From an uncultured Prevotella sp. (GTDB taxonomy: Bacteria > Bacteroidota > Bacteroidia > Bacteroidales > Bacteroidaceae), in assembly GCA_900548585.1 (NCBI GenBank), contig URLI01000005.1, positions 1 through 64,000 of the forward strand: a stretch of 64,000 nucleotides of DNA, given 5' to 3'. Below are positions 17,479-26,840 of the stretch, in pieces. How positions within the stretch are numbered: position 1 is the first letter of the stretch; each line of letters opens with the position of its first letter. The notes under the pieces were generated by a model. It had not been told where the DNA came from. It did not search any database and saw only the letters and a program-made list of their open reading frames with translations. Made by a program: the position numbers and the translations under genes.

Positions 17479-18468
17479 TCAGCTCAGCGCGAGCATCCTC
17501 TCTATCGGCTTCACTGCCTCGCGGCGTATGTCCTCCGGCACGTCAACCTCGGGCCACCCGTGTTTCAGGGCATTGTATATCTTTTCGAGCGTGTTGAGCT
17601 TCATGTAGTTGCACTCGTTGCACGAGCAGCCGATGGTTGCCTCGCTCACCTCCGGCGGAACGGGATAGAACTTCTTTCCCTTGCAGTTCCTCTCTATCTC
17701 GTGCAGTATCCCCGACTCGGTCGCTATGATGAACTCATCCCTGTCGCTCTCCATGCAGTGCTTCAGTATCACGGCGGTGGACCCCACCACGTCGGCGAGT
17801 GCAAGCACCGGTCCCTTGCACTCGGGATGCGCCAGCACCAATGCTTCGGGGTGCTCTTTCTTCAGTTTCACTATCCCTTCCACGGAGAAACGCTCGTGGA
17901 CGTGGCAGCCGCCGTTCCACAGCAGCATGTCCCTCCCGGTGATGGAATTGATGTATGAGCCTAGGTTATAGTCGGGCCCGAATATTATCTTCTCGTCCTT
18001 TGGCATGCTGTCTATTATCTTCTTCGCGTTGCCGCTCGTCACCACGATGTCGGTCAGCGCCTTCACCGCCGCTGTTGTGTTGACATAACTCACCACCTTG
18101 TAACCCGGGTGCTCCTCCTTGTATTTCCTCAGGTCGTCAGCGTTGCACGAGTCGGCGAGCGAGCATCCTGCGTTAAGGTCGGGGCAAAGCACCGTTTTCT
18201 CCGGACACAGTATCTTGCACGTCTCCGCCATGAAATGCACCCCGCACATAACGATTGTCCTGGCGTCGGTCTTTGCCGCCTTCTGCGCCAGTGCGAGCGA
18301 GTCGCCTATGAAGTCGGCAATCTCCTGTATCTCGCCCACGGTGTAATAGTGCGCAAGGATTATGGCGTCCTTCTCCCTGCACATCCGCCTTATCTCCGCC
18401 TTCAGGTCAGTTCCCTCTGCTATCGGCTCGTCAACGAACCCTTTTTCCTCCCATTCGCTTTTCAACAT
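17479..18468 (-). CDS. nadA: Quinolinate synthase A
   Basis: The 329-residue [4Fe-4S] enzyme condenses iminoaspartate with dihydroxyacetone phosphate in de novo NAD synthesis. Motifs are HYYTVGEIQEIADFIGDS (about 40-57), MCGVHFMAETCKIL with one cluster Cys, CPDLNAGCSLADSC, HPECKGPVLALADVVGST and GCSCNECNYMKLNT with the C-terminal Cys ligand. No nadB or nadC is in the window, which is unusual because they often adjoin nadA. The gene faces away from the AT-rich region to its right. Confidence 0.96.
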   Translation of the reverse strand: MLKSEWEEKGFVDEPIAEGTDLKAEIRRMCREKDAIILAHYYTVGEIQEIADFIGDSLALAQKAAKTDARTIVMCGVHFMAETCKILCPEKTVLCPDLNAGCSLADSCNADDLRKYKEEHPGYKVVSYVNTTAAVKALTDIVVTSGNAKKIIDSMPKDEKIIFGPDYNLGSYINSITGRDMLLWNGGCHVHERFSVEGIVKLKKEHPEALVLAHPECKGPVLALADVVGSTAVILKHCMESDRDEFIIATESGILHEIERNCKGKKFYPVPPEVSEATIGCSCNECNYMKLNTLEKIYNALKHGWPEVDVPEDIRREAVKPIERMLALS

Positions 18469-18529
18469 AGTATTATTATTTTATCTGTTTTTCTTTCTTA
18501 GAATAAAAAAATAGAATATGAGTATGATG

Positions 18530-18840
18530 TGGTGTTGAAACCGTTGAAAACTTTTCGCCTTTTTCCTTCATTTCACGCTATCCACACCATATCTGCATTT
18601 TTCAACACGTTATCAATGGCATTACCATTTATATATTAGTCGTTTAAGTGGTTTATCAACAATTAGTGATACTGCCTGCAAATATAATAAGTTTATATGT
18701 TATTAAGCATACTTTATGTGGAAAATTTTATTAAAAGCCAATAATAAGATTGATATTTTCAACATTGTCTGCCTGCCGGTGTGCCAGTTGTTGATAAACT
18801 GTTATTTTTCAACATGGTTTTCAACAGGTTTATGAACACT
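18530..18840. other. Candidate replication origin (AT-rich, DnaA-box cluster)
   Basis: A gene-free, very AT-rich stretch between divergent nadA and the thi operon. DnaA-box-like 9-mers with one mismatch to TTATCCACA: CTATCCACA (18578-18586), TTATCAACA (18653-18661), TTTTCCACA (minus, 18717-18725), TTATCAACA (minus, 18789-18797). A variant TTTTCAACA occurs four times (18599, 18756, 18806, 18818), with GTTTCAACA (minus, 18533-18541) and TTATGAACA (18830). An AT-rich unwinding-type segment lies at 18620-18760. dnaA is not in the window, so the call rests on box density, AT content and divergent flanking genes. Confidence 0.55.
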
Positions 18841-18962
18841 TTTGTTAACGTAAGTATTCTGCTTCATGTAATATTTGTTTTGAGTATATTTGGGTTAATA
18901 AAAATTAACCCTGATATAATCATAATTAAACGTTCCGTATGGCTTATATTGATAATAATGTC

Positions 18963-18970
18963 TATCTTTG
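18963..18970 (+). promoter_or_regulatory. -7 box of the thiamine operon
   Basis: TATCTTTG, placing transcription start near 18977, just before the TPP riboswitch. No clear TTTG lies at the -33 position. Confidence 0.55.
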
Positions 18971-18990
18971 CAGCAGATAACCTTTCATTA

Positions 18991-19078
18991 CTACAGAAAG
19001 AGGGGTGCTGAACCTGTTGGTTCTGGCTGAGATTATACCCGTTTAACCTGATGCAGATAATGCTGCCGTAGGGATTTG
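18991..19078 (+). promoter_or_regulatory. TPP riboswitch (THI element)
   Basis: The conserved aptamer blocks appear in order: GAGGGGTGCTG (19000-19010), GGCTGAGATTATACCC (19025-19040), AACCTGATGCAGATAATG (19045-19062) and GCCGTAGGGA (19064-19073). CTAC (18991) pairs with GTAG (19068) as part of P1. The aptamer senses thiamine pyrophosphate and should repress the downstream thiDEC-thi4-tenI operon when it is plentiful. The expression platform is described in the next entry. Confidence 0.95.
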
Positions 19079-19116
19079 CGAATGTGATCGCGACTATCAA
19101 CCGTAAAGACACGCGC

Positions 19117-19143
19117 CTCTTTTGATGCAATTTGATAAAAGAG
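19117..19143 (+). promoter_or_regulatory. Hairpin before the thiD start (expression platform)
   Basis: CTCTTTT (19117-19123) can pair with AAAAGAG (19137-19143), only 4 nt before the thiD ATG at 19148. There is no strong T run, so sequestration of the translation start fits better than termination. Confidence 0.45.
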
Positions 19144-19147
19144 TGAC

Positions 19148-19963
19148 ATGTTTTATATTCCAACTTTGACGATAGCGGGTTCTGACTGTAGCGGCGGCGC
19201 AGGCATTGAGGCAGACATAAAGACAATGTCGGCACTGGGATGCTATGCTGCTGCTGCGATAACGTCTGTCACGGTGCAGAACACTTGTGGTGTGACAGCC
19301 ATCCAGGATATAAGGCCAGACATTGTGTATGGGCAGATATGTGACGTGATGAGCGACATTCGCCCCAAGGCGGTGAAGGTGGGCATGGTGAGCGACTGCG
19401 CTGTGATTGATGCTGTCGCCGATGCCCTTGACGCTTTCCGCGCCGGCATTGTGATTGTCGACCCGGTGATGGTTTCCACTTCCGGTGACAGGCTGATGAG
19501 GGACAACGCGTTGGAAACGTTCCGCAAACGGCTCATCCCCTCAGCGACGTTGCTCACGCCGAACATACCCGAGGCTGAGGTGCTCGCCGGAATGAGCATT
19601 TGCAATCCAGCCGACTTTGACGCTGCGGCTGAAAAGATTTTGCAATATGGCTGCGGCGCGGTGCTGATAAAGGGTGGGCATGAGGACGGGCCGGAGAAAA
19701 TCGACAGGCTTTACTCTGCGGGCGTGAGGCCGGTTGTGCTGCGTTCGGAAAGCGTGATGACGAAAAACACTCACGGTACGGGTTGCACACTGTCTTCGGC
19801 AATAACAGCGTATATGGCGCGCGGACTGGATATCCGTCGGGCTGTGGAGAAGTCCAAGCGGTATGTTACCAGAGCGCTGGTTGCCGGCAGCAACGTGTAT
19901 GTAGGCGAAGGAAACGGGCCTGTCAACCATTTTTTCAATCCCATGAGACTTATCAAGATATGA
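19148..19963 (+). CDS. thiD: Hydroxymethylpyrimidine (phosphate) kinase
   Basis: The 271-residue ribokinase-fold kinase phosphorylates HMP-P to HMP-PP, the pyrimidine half of thiamine. Motifs are TIAGSDCSGGAGIEADIKTM (8-27), a central VIVDPVMVSTSGDRLM and the anion hole KNTHGTGCTLSSAITAYMARG (about 207-227). It is the first gene behind the TPP riboswitch. Its stop overlaps the thiE start (ATGA, 4 bp). Length matches stand-alone ThiD, with no ThiE or TenA fusion. Confidence 0.95.
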   Translation: MFYIPTLTIAGSDCSGGAGIEADIKTMSALGCYAAAAITSVTVQNTCGVTAIQDIRPDIVYGQICDVMSDIRPKAVKVGMVSDCAVIDAVADALDAFRAGIVIVDPVMVSTSGDRLMRDNALETFRKRLIPSATLLTPNIPEAEVLAGMSICNPADFDAAAEKILQYGCGAVLIKGGHEDGPEKIDRLYSAGVRPVVLRSESVMTKNTHGTGCTLSSAITAYMARGLDIRRAVEKSKRYVTRALVAGSNVYVGEGNGPVNHFFNPMRLIKI

Positions 19964-20580
19964 ACAAAATACAATTCATCACCCATGCCAATGGCGGCAC
20001 TGGTTACTATGATGGTGCGGTGATGGCGTTGGAGGGCGGCTGCCGCTGGATACAGCTGCGCATGAAGGACGCTGACGATGATTTATTCATGACTGTGGCT
20101 CGGCGCGTGAGGAAACTGTGCAGCCAGTATGGCGCGCGTTTCATAATAGACGACAGGGTCGAGGCGGCCGCCTCGCTGAGGGCAGACGGGGTGCATCTTG
20201 GGCGCGGCGACATGCCCGTTGACGAGGCGCGGCGGTTGCTTGGGAATGACTTTATAATAGGCGGTACGGCCAACACCATCGAAGATATAAGGCGGCTGCA
20301 CAAGGCCGGCGCCGACTATATAGGCTGCGGGCCGTTCCGTTTCACGAGGACAAAGGAGAAACTCGCTCCGACGTTAGGAATAGAGGGCTACCGCAGTATC
20401 GCCGGGGCGATGAAGCGCGAGGACATACGGTTGCCGCTTGTTGCCATAGGCGGGATACTGAGAGAGGACGTGCCGCAACTGCTTGCCGCCGGCGTGGACG
20501 CGATCGCCGTGAGCGGCGCAATACTGAACGCGGGAAATCCTGTGGACGAGATGCGTAAATTCATTGAAATTTCAAAATGA
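19960..20580 (+). CDS. thiE: Thiamine-phosphate synthase
   Basis: A 206-residue TIM-barrel enzyme joining HMP-PP and thiazole phosphate to thiamine phosphate. The start at 19960 (MNKIQFITHANGG) is set by the 4-bp overlap with thiD; the upstream open frame is thiD read out of phase. The substrate-binding features IQLRMKDADDD, DGVHLGRGDMP and ADYIGCGPFRFTRTKEK (about 127-143) followed by IAVSGAIL are all in place. It is the more canonical of the two ThiE-like proteins in this operon. Confidence 0.93.
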   Translation: MNKIQFITHANGGTGYYDGAVMALEGGCRWIQLRMKDADDDLFMTVARRVRKLCSQYGARFIIDDRVEAAASLRADGVHLGRGDMPVDEARRLLGNDFIIGGTANTIEDIRRLHKAGADYIGCGPFRFTRTKEKLAPTLGIEGYRSIAGAMKREDIRLPLVAIGGILREDVPQLLAAGVDAIAVSGAILNAGNPVDEMRKFIEISK

Positions 20581-22167
<1,587 letters not shown>

Positions 22168-22218
22168 CCGCTTCTGACAATAAATTAACATACTGCTAAT
22201 CAATAAAATAAAAGTAAA

Positions 22219-22992
22219 ATGATTGAGACACAAGTATCAAGGGGTATCGTGAGTACCTATTTCGAGAAACTGCAACGCAACTTGGACATCGATGTTGCCA
22301 TTGTCGGCGGCGGGCCGTCTGGCATCGTGGCAGCCTACTACCTGGCCAAGGCCGGTATGAGGGTGGCGCAGTTCGACCGCAAACTGTCGCCCGGCGGCGG
22401 AATGTGGGGAGGAGCAATGATGTTCAACCAGATTGTCGTCCAGGAAGAGTCGCTGGATATTGTGCGCGATTTCGACATCAACGTGGAGAAGTTCGAGGAC
22501 GGGCTATACACCATTGACTCTGTTGAGAGCACATCCGCGCTGCTCTACAAGGCAGTGCACGCCGGCGCCGCGATTTTCAACTGCTACTCGGTGGAGGACG
22601 TGGTCTTCAAGAACAATGTTGTCAGCGGTGTCGTCGTCAACTGGACACCAGTGCTGCGCGAGGGCATGCACGTTGACCCCATCAACATCATGGCGAAGTA
22701 CGTGATAGACGGGACGGGTCACGACAGCGAGATTTGCAAGGTTGTCGCGCGTAAGAACGGCATAAAGCTCAACACTCCAAATGGCGAGGTGATGGGCGAG
22801 CGTTCGCTGGACGTTGCCGAGGGCGAGCGCCTTGTGGTAGAGGGAACAAAGGAGATTTACCCCGGACTGTATGTCTGTGGCATGGCGTCTTCCGCCGTTT
22901 CCGGCACTCCGCGCATGGGACCAATTTTCGGCGGCATGCTCATGTCTGGCAAGAAAGTGGCTGACCTTATCATCAGCCGTGGCAGCAAGTGA
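22219..22992 (+). CDS. thi4: Thi4-type thiazole synthase, sulfide-dependent (His-type)
   Basis: A 257-residue FAD/NAD-fold protein that makes ADP-thiazole from NAD, glycine and sulfur. The dinucleotide-binding GGGPSGIVAAYYLAKAG lies at about 30-46 and SPGGGMWGGAMMFN at about 57-70. Where yeast Thi4 has the sacrificed Cys, this one reads REGMHVDPIN (His151), as in the methanogen enzymes that use free sulfide and iron and turn over repeatedly. RMGPIFGGMLMSGKK closes the protein. It replaces ThiG/ThiH/ThiS/ThiF, none of which is in the operon. The stop overlaps the next gene (TGATG). Confidence 0.9.
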   Translation: MIETQVSRGIVSTYFEKLQRNLDIDVAIVGGGPSGIVAAYYLAKAGMRVAQFDRKLSPGGGMWGGAMMFNQIVVQEESLDIVRDFDINVEKFEDGLYTIDSVESTSALLYKAVHAGAAIFNCYSVEDVVFKNNVVSGVVVNWTPVLREGMHVDPINIMAKYVIDGTGHDSEICKVVARKNGIKLNTPNGEVMGERSLDVAEGERLVVEGTKEIYPGLYVCGMASSAVSGTPRMGPIFGGMLMSGKKVADLIISRGSK

Positions 22993-23528
22993 TGAGACTC
23001 ATCGCGATAACCTCTCCCGGTCTCGTGCCGGGGGAGGCTTTTGAGATATGCCGCTTGCTGGACGATGGTTTCGATTTGGTGCATCTCCGCAAGCCGGGCG
23101 CGCCATACGGGGCGTGCAGCCGCCTGCTGGACAGCATCCCTCCGTCATATCACTCGCGCATCGTCACGCACGAGCATTTCTCCCTGTGCAGCCGCTATGG
23201 CCTGCACGGCATACATCTCAACCGCCGCAACCCATCCGTTCCCGGCGGCTTCTGCGGCAGTGTCAGTTGCTCGTGCCATTCGCTTGACGAGGCAAGGGAG
23301 CGCAAGGCAGACATGGATTATGTCTTCCTCAGTCCCATTTTCGACAGCATTTCAAAAAGTGGTTATCGGTCAGCATTTTCCTACGCGCGACTGCGCGATG
23401 CGGCTGACAGAGGCGTGATAGACGGGAAGGTGGTAGCCTTGGGTGGTGTCACCTTCGACAAGATACCCCTGCTCTCCTCCCTGCATTTCGGTGGCGCGGC
23501 AATGCTTGGGGCGATATGGAAATTGTGA
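22992..23528 (+). CDS. TenI-like / second ThiE-family protein
   Basis: A 178-residue ThiE/TenI-superfamily protein (MRLIAITSPGLVPGEAFEIC at the start, LVHLRKPGAPYG, IVTHEHFSL, YGLHGIHLNRRNP, MDYVFLSPIFDSISKSGY, ALGGVTFDKIPLL). It lacks several ThiE pyrophosphate contacts, and the FDSISKSGY segment is more typical of the TenI thiazole tautomerase. TenI normally aromatises the ThiG product, which a Thi4 pathway should not need, so its task here is unclear. ATG at 22992 overlaps the thi4 stop; GTG at 22989 is possible. Last gene of the operon. Confidence 0.8.
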   Translation: MRLIAITSPGLVPGEAFEICRLLDDGFDLVHLRKPGAPYGACSRLLDSIPPSYHSRIVTHEHFSLCSRYGLHGIHLNRRNPSVPGGFCGSVSCSCHSLDEARERKADMDYVFLSPIFDSISKSGYRSAFSYARLRDAADRGVIDGKVVALGGVTFDKIPLLSSLHFGGAAMLGAIWKL

Positions 23529-23682
23529 TGCCGTTGCCGGGGGAGATGTGGGTGTTGGGAAAAATGGAAAAACCGTTGTTGTGATGACCGCATTTGGGGT
23601 TTTGCAGGCACTTAGGTACAAAATAGGGAAATTCCCCCGAATGTTTAGGACTTTTCCTATTGCAACCATGCCCCGGAAACGT

Positions 23683-23690
23683 TATCTTTG
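23683..23690 (+). promoter_or_regulatory. Promoter-like box with no obvious gene
   Basis: TATCTTTG with ATTG 20 bp upstream, in the 410-bp gap between the thi operon and the AbiE-like pair. The sequence after it holds only very short ORFs. It may be the leftover promoter of a lost gene or give a long leader for the pair at 23942. I see nothing else in 23529-23890. Confidence 0.3.
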
Positions 23691-23893
23691 CATCAGTAAC
23701 AGGAAAATGGTTGACCTAATTCCCGGAATACGCAGATGAAGAAACAGCATAAAAACCAACACGCTGAATGATGACTTATATAGGATTAAGGTTAGGTTAG
23801 ATTTCTCTTTTGATTCAGAAGGCGGCGCCGACGGCGGTTGGTGTCGCCGAGCTGTTGCGGGGCTTGCCGTCGCAAGAAAAAAGATATGATTTC

Positions 23894-23924
23894 TTTGCCA
23901 TGCGCCTAATTTGTAGTAACTTTG
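23894..23924 (+). promoter_or_regulatory. Promoter of the AbiE-like pair
   Basis: TTTG (23894-23897), 19-bp spacer, TAACTTTG (23917-23924), an exact consensus fit 18 bp before the ATG at 23942. It supports the short form of the first gene. Confidence 0.7.
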
Positions 23925-23941
23925 CAACCGAAAAGATTTTA

Positions 23942-24250
23942 ATGATGAGCAGCGAAGAGTGTATTTCCAAATTGTCAAAAATGCTTTTTTGGGACATAGA
24001 TATCGAAAAGGCTGACATGGACAGGTATCCACGGCATATCATACAGCGTGTGCTGGAATATGGAACTCTTGAGGATTGGAGAATAATACACTCATATTAT
24101 GGTCTTGATAAAATTGTGGAAGAATGTAAGCAGATGAGAACACTTGACCCTGTTTGTCTTGCTTTCATTTGTGCTAAATCAAACACTAAGGAGGAGGAAT
24201 ACAGATGTTATCATACGAGGCAGTCGTTCCCGACACTTTGGAACTCTTGA
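23942..24250 (+). CDS. Small AbiE-partner protein (DUF6922-like)
   Basis: A 102-residue protein (MMSSEECISKLSKMLFWDID...). The segment KLSKMLFWDIDIEKADMD followed by RYPRHIIQRVLEYGTLEDWR is the hallmark of small proteins that accompany AbiEii-type nucleotidyltransferases in Bacteroidetes, probably as antitoxins. Here it precedes and overlaps the AbiEii gene by 46 bp. ATG at 23942 or 23945 fits the promoter spacing; longer upstream frames cross the promoter. Lower GC than the neighbours suggests acquisition by transfer. Confidence 0.7.
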   Translation: MMSSEECISKLSKMLFWDIDIEKADMDRYPRHIIQRVLEYGTLEDWRIIHSYYGLDKIVEECKQMRTLDPVCLAFICAKSNTKEEEYRCYHTRQSFPTLWNS

Positions 24251-24819
24251 GAGAGTTGATGAAAATCCAAATTTTCTCTGAAATGAGACTTGTTGGTGGA
24301 ACGGCATTAGCTATGCAGTATGGTCATAGGCAATCTGTTGATTTGGATTTCTTTGGCAAATTAAATGTGGGTACAGAGGAAATTGATAATACTTTGAAAA
24401 AGGTTGGGAGTCATACTTTGTTCACTAATTCCGAAAATATTAAGATATACGAAATATGTGGTGTAAAAGTTGACTTTGTAAACTATAGATATAATTGGAT
24501 TGATGGAATTGTGGAAGAGGGAGGTTTGAGGTTGGCTTCACCAAAGGATATTGCTGCAATGAAAGTTAATGCAATAGAGGGACGAGGTTCAAGGAAGGAT
24601 TTCATTGATATGTTTTTCTTATTGGAGCATTATAGTATTGAAGAGATAATAAGGTTTTATAAGGAAAAATATCCAGAACATTCCGTTTTCAGAGCGTTAA
24701 TGAGTTTAACTTACTTTGCTGATGCTGAAACTCAGATTATGCCAAAAATGCTTGTTCCATTTGATTGGGAAGAGTTGAAAAAGAAAATAGTAGGATTGGT
24801 AAATAATTATTCGAAATAG
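24205..24819 (+). CDS. AbiEii/AbiGii-type nucleotidyltransferase toxin
   Basis: The 204-residue protein belongs to the DNA polymerase-beta-like nucleotidyltransferase family of AbiE phage-abortive/toxin systems. The catalytic motif is GGTALAMQYGHRQSVDLDFF (31-50), with GGT and the DxD metal-binding Asps; VKVDFVNYRY supplies the third acid, and a SPKDIAAMKVNAIEGRGSRK segment (about 113-132) matches the conserved AbiEii downstream motif. Known AbiEii homologues nucleotidylate tRNA acceptor ends and stop growth. AT-rich and inserted between the thi operon and ychF. Confidence 0.85.
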   Translation: MLSYEAVVPDTLELLRELMKIQIFSEMRLVGGTALAMQYGHRQSVDLDFFGKLNVGTEEIDNTLKKVGSHTLFTNSENIKIYEICGVKVDFVNYRYNWIDGIVEEGGLRLASPKDIAAMKVNAIEGRGSRKDFIDMFFLLEHYSIEEIIRFYKEKYPEHSVFRALMSLTYFADAETQIMPKMLVPFDWEELKKKIVGLVNNYSK

Positions 24820-24841
24820 ATAAAAAAAGGTATATAACAAG

Positions 24842-25945
24842 ATGGCATTGAAATGTGGTATCGTGGGACTGCCCAACGTGGGCAAGTCAACGCTTTTTAA
24901 CTGTCTGTCGAGTGCCAAGGCACAGGCGGCGAATTTTCCATTCTGCACAATAGAGCCGAACGTGGGCGTGATAACCGTGCCTGACGAGAGACTCACGAGG
25001 CTCGCTGAGATTGTCCATCCGGGCCGAATTGTTCCTGCGACGTGCGAGATTGTCGACATCGCGGGGCTCGTGAAGGGTGCGTCGAAAGGGGAGGGACTGG
25101 GAAACAAGTTCCTCGGCAACATCCGCGAGACCGATGCCATAATACATGTGCTGCGCTGTTTCGACGACGACAACATCGTCAGGGAGGGTGGCGCGGCGGT
25201 TAACCCGGTGGAGGACAAGGAGATCATCGACACCGAACTGCAGTTGAAGGACCTCGAGACTATCGAGAATCAACTGACCAAGACGCAGAAGACGGCAACC
25301 GCAGGCAACAAGGATGCCAAGGTGCTGCTCAACGTGCTGACGGCATACAAGGAGGCTCTGGACCAGGGCAGGAACGCCCGCACGGTGACTTTCGACAGCA
25401 AGGACGAGCAGCGGGCGGCGCACGACCTGTTCCTCCTGACGGCGAAACCGGTGCTGTATGTGTGCAACGTTGACGAGGCATCGGCGAGGGACGGCAACGA
25501 ATACAGCCGTGCGATCGAGGAGGTCGCGCGGCAGGAAGGCGCCGAGGCGATGGTGATTGCGGCAAAGACCGAGGAGGACATCGCGTCGCTGGACACATAC
25601 GAGGACAAGCAGATGTTCCTCGAGGAGCTTGGACTGGAGGAGAGTGGCGTGAACCGCCTCATCAAGAAGGCGTATGCCCTGCTGAATCTCGAGACATTCA
25701 TCACCGCCGGCGAGATGGAGGTCAAGGCGTGGACATACCACAAGGGGTGGAAGGCGCCGCAGTGCGCCGGAGTGATACACACCGACTTCGAGAAGGGTTT
25801 CATCCGCGCCGAGGTGATAAAGTATGACGACTATATCAAGTACGGCTCGGAGGCGGCGGTGCGCGAGGCCGGGAAGATGGGAATAGAAGGAAAGGAATAT
25901 GTGGTGCAGGACGGCGACATAATGCACTTCAGGTTTAATGTGTAG
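24842..25945 (+). CDS. ychF: Redox-responsive ribosome-binding ATPase YchF
   Basis: A 367-residue Obg-family P-loop protein. Walker A is GLPNVGKSTLFN (8-19); G3 is DIAGLVKGASKGEGLGNKFL (about 68-87); the NxxD-type G4 site (about 200-205, YVCNVDE) favours ATP over GTP as in known YchF. A coiled coil sits at about 120-160 and the C-terminal TGS-like domain ends in VQDGDIMHFRFNV. It binds the ribosome and takes part in stress and translation quality control. It is followed 7 bp later by lgt. Confidence 0.96.
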   Translation: MALKCGIVGLPNVGKSTLFNCLSSAKAQAANFPFCTIEPNVGVITVPDERLTRLAEIVHPGRIVPATCEIVDIAGLVKGASKGEGLGNKFLGNIRETDAIIHVLRCFDDDNIVREGGAAVNPVEDKEIIDTELQLKDLETIENQLTKTQKTATAGNKDAKVLLNVLTAYKEALDQGRNARTVTFDSKDEQRAAHDLFLLTAKPVLYVCNVDEASARDGNEYSRAIEEVARQEGAEAMVIAAKTEEDIASLDTYEDKQMFLEELGLEESGVNRLIKKAYALLNLETFITAGEMEVKAWTYHKGWKAPQCAGVIHTDFEKGFIRAEVIKYDDYIKYGSEAAVREAGKMGIEGKEYVVQDGDIMHFRFNV

Positions 25946-25951
25946 AGCCTT

Positions 25952-26800
25952 ATGAACGATTTGCTGTGCTACATAATGTGGAATCCCGATGCCGAGATTT
26001 TCCGTGTCGGGAACGTTGCCGTGCGCTGGTATGCCTTGTGCTGGATAGCAGGGCTGGTGCTGGCGTATTTCATCGTCAGGAAACTGTACCGTGACCAGAA
26101 GATAAAGGACGGACTGCTTGATCCGCTGTTCCTGTATTGCTTCGTGGGAATACTCGCCGGGGCGCGCCTCGGCCATTGCCTTTTCTACGACAGGGAATAT
26201 TTCCTCAGCTCGCCGCAGCACGTCGTGGAGATGTTCCTGCCGATACACTTCATGGCCGGCGGAGGCTGGAAGTACACGGGATATGAGGGTCTGGCAAGCC
26301 ACGGCGGCACCATCGGTCTGATAATAATGCTGCTGGTTTACTGGCTGCGCGTGCGCAAGGATGGGCTGGGGATATGGCGCATCCTCGACAACATCGCCAT
26401 CGCCACGCCGGTGGCGGCATGTTTCATACGCCTCGGGAACCTCGTCAACTCGGAGATAATAGGCAAGGTGACGGATGTGCCGTGGGCGTTTGTCTTCGAG
26501 CGCGTGGACATGCTTCCGCGTCACCCGGGGCAGCTCTACGAGGCCATCGCATACGCGCTGTTCTTCCCCGTCGGCTGGTATCTCTACCGCAAGCACCCAG
26601 GGCGCGTCGGCACGGGCTTCTTCTTCGGGCTGTGCCTGACGCTGATTTTCACGTTCCGCTTCTTCATAGAGTACACAAAGGACATACAGGTGGCGAAGGA
26701 GGCCACGATGGCACTGAACATCGGCCAGCAGCTGAGCATACCTTTCGTTATAATAGGCCTTGCCTGCATCTGGCGCAGTTTCAAGGTTTCAGGCAAGTGA
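25952..26800 (+). CDS. lgt: Prolipoprotein diacylglyceryl transferase
   Basis: The 282-residue inner-membrane enzyme transfers diacylglycerol from phosphatidylglycerol to the lipobox Cys of prolipoproteins, and is needed for the several lipoproteins in this window. About seven membrane segments are visible. The Lgt signature is [20 protein letters not shown] (about 160-179), followed by [27 protein letters not shown] and SHGGTIGL near 70-115 are further conserved parts. It probably shares a transcript with ychF and ends at a bidirectional terminator shared with mutS. Confidence 0.95.
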   Translation: MNDLLCYIMWNPDAEIFRVGNVAVRWYALCWIAGLVLAYFIVRKLYRDQKIKDGLLDPLFLYCFVGILAGARLGHCLFYDREYFLSSPQHVVEMFLPIHFMAGGGWKYTGYEGLASHGGTIGLIIMLLVYWLRVRKDGLGIWRILDNIAIATPVAACFIRLGNLVNSEIIGKVTDVPWAFVFERVDMLPRHPGQLYEAIAYALFFPVGWYLYRKHPGRVGTGFFFGLCLTLIFTFRFFIEYTKDIQVAKEATMALNIGQQLSIPFVIIGLACIWRSFKVSGK

Positions 26801-26806
26801 GATAAT

Positions 26807-26840
26807 AAAAGGGCAGGTGACGCAGACTCACTTGCCCTTT
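26807..26840. terminator. Bidirectional terminator between lgt and mutS
   Basis: AAAAGGGCAGGTGA (26807-26820) pairs with TCACTTGCCCTTT (26828-26840), one G-U, loop of 7, with A and T runs outside. The 3' arm includes the mutS stop codon and last three codons, so one hairpin serves both convergent genes. Confidence 0.65.

Noticed and set aside
24887..26596. 569-codon minus-strand ORF spanning ychF and lgt
   Set aside because: Covers two well-identified genes on the other strand and has shadow-like composition.
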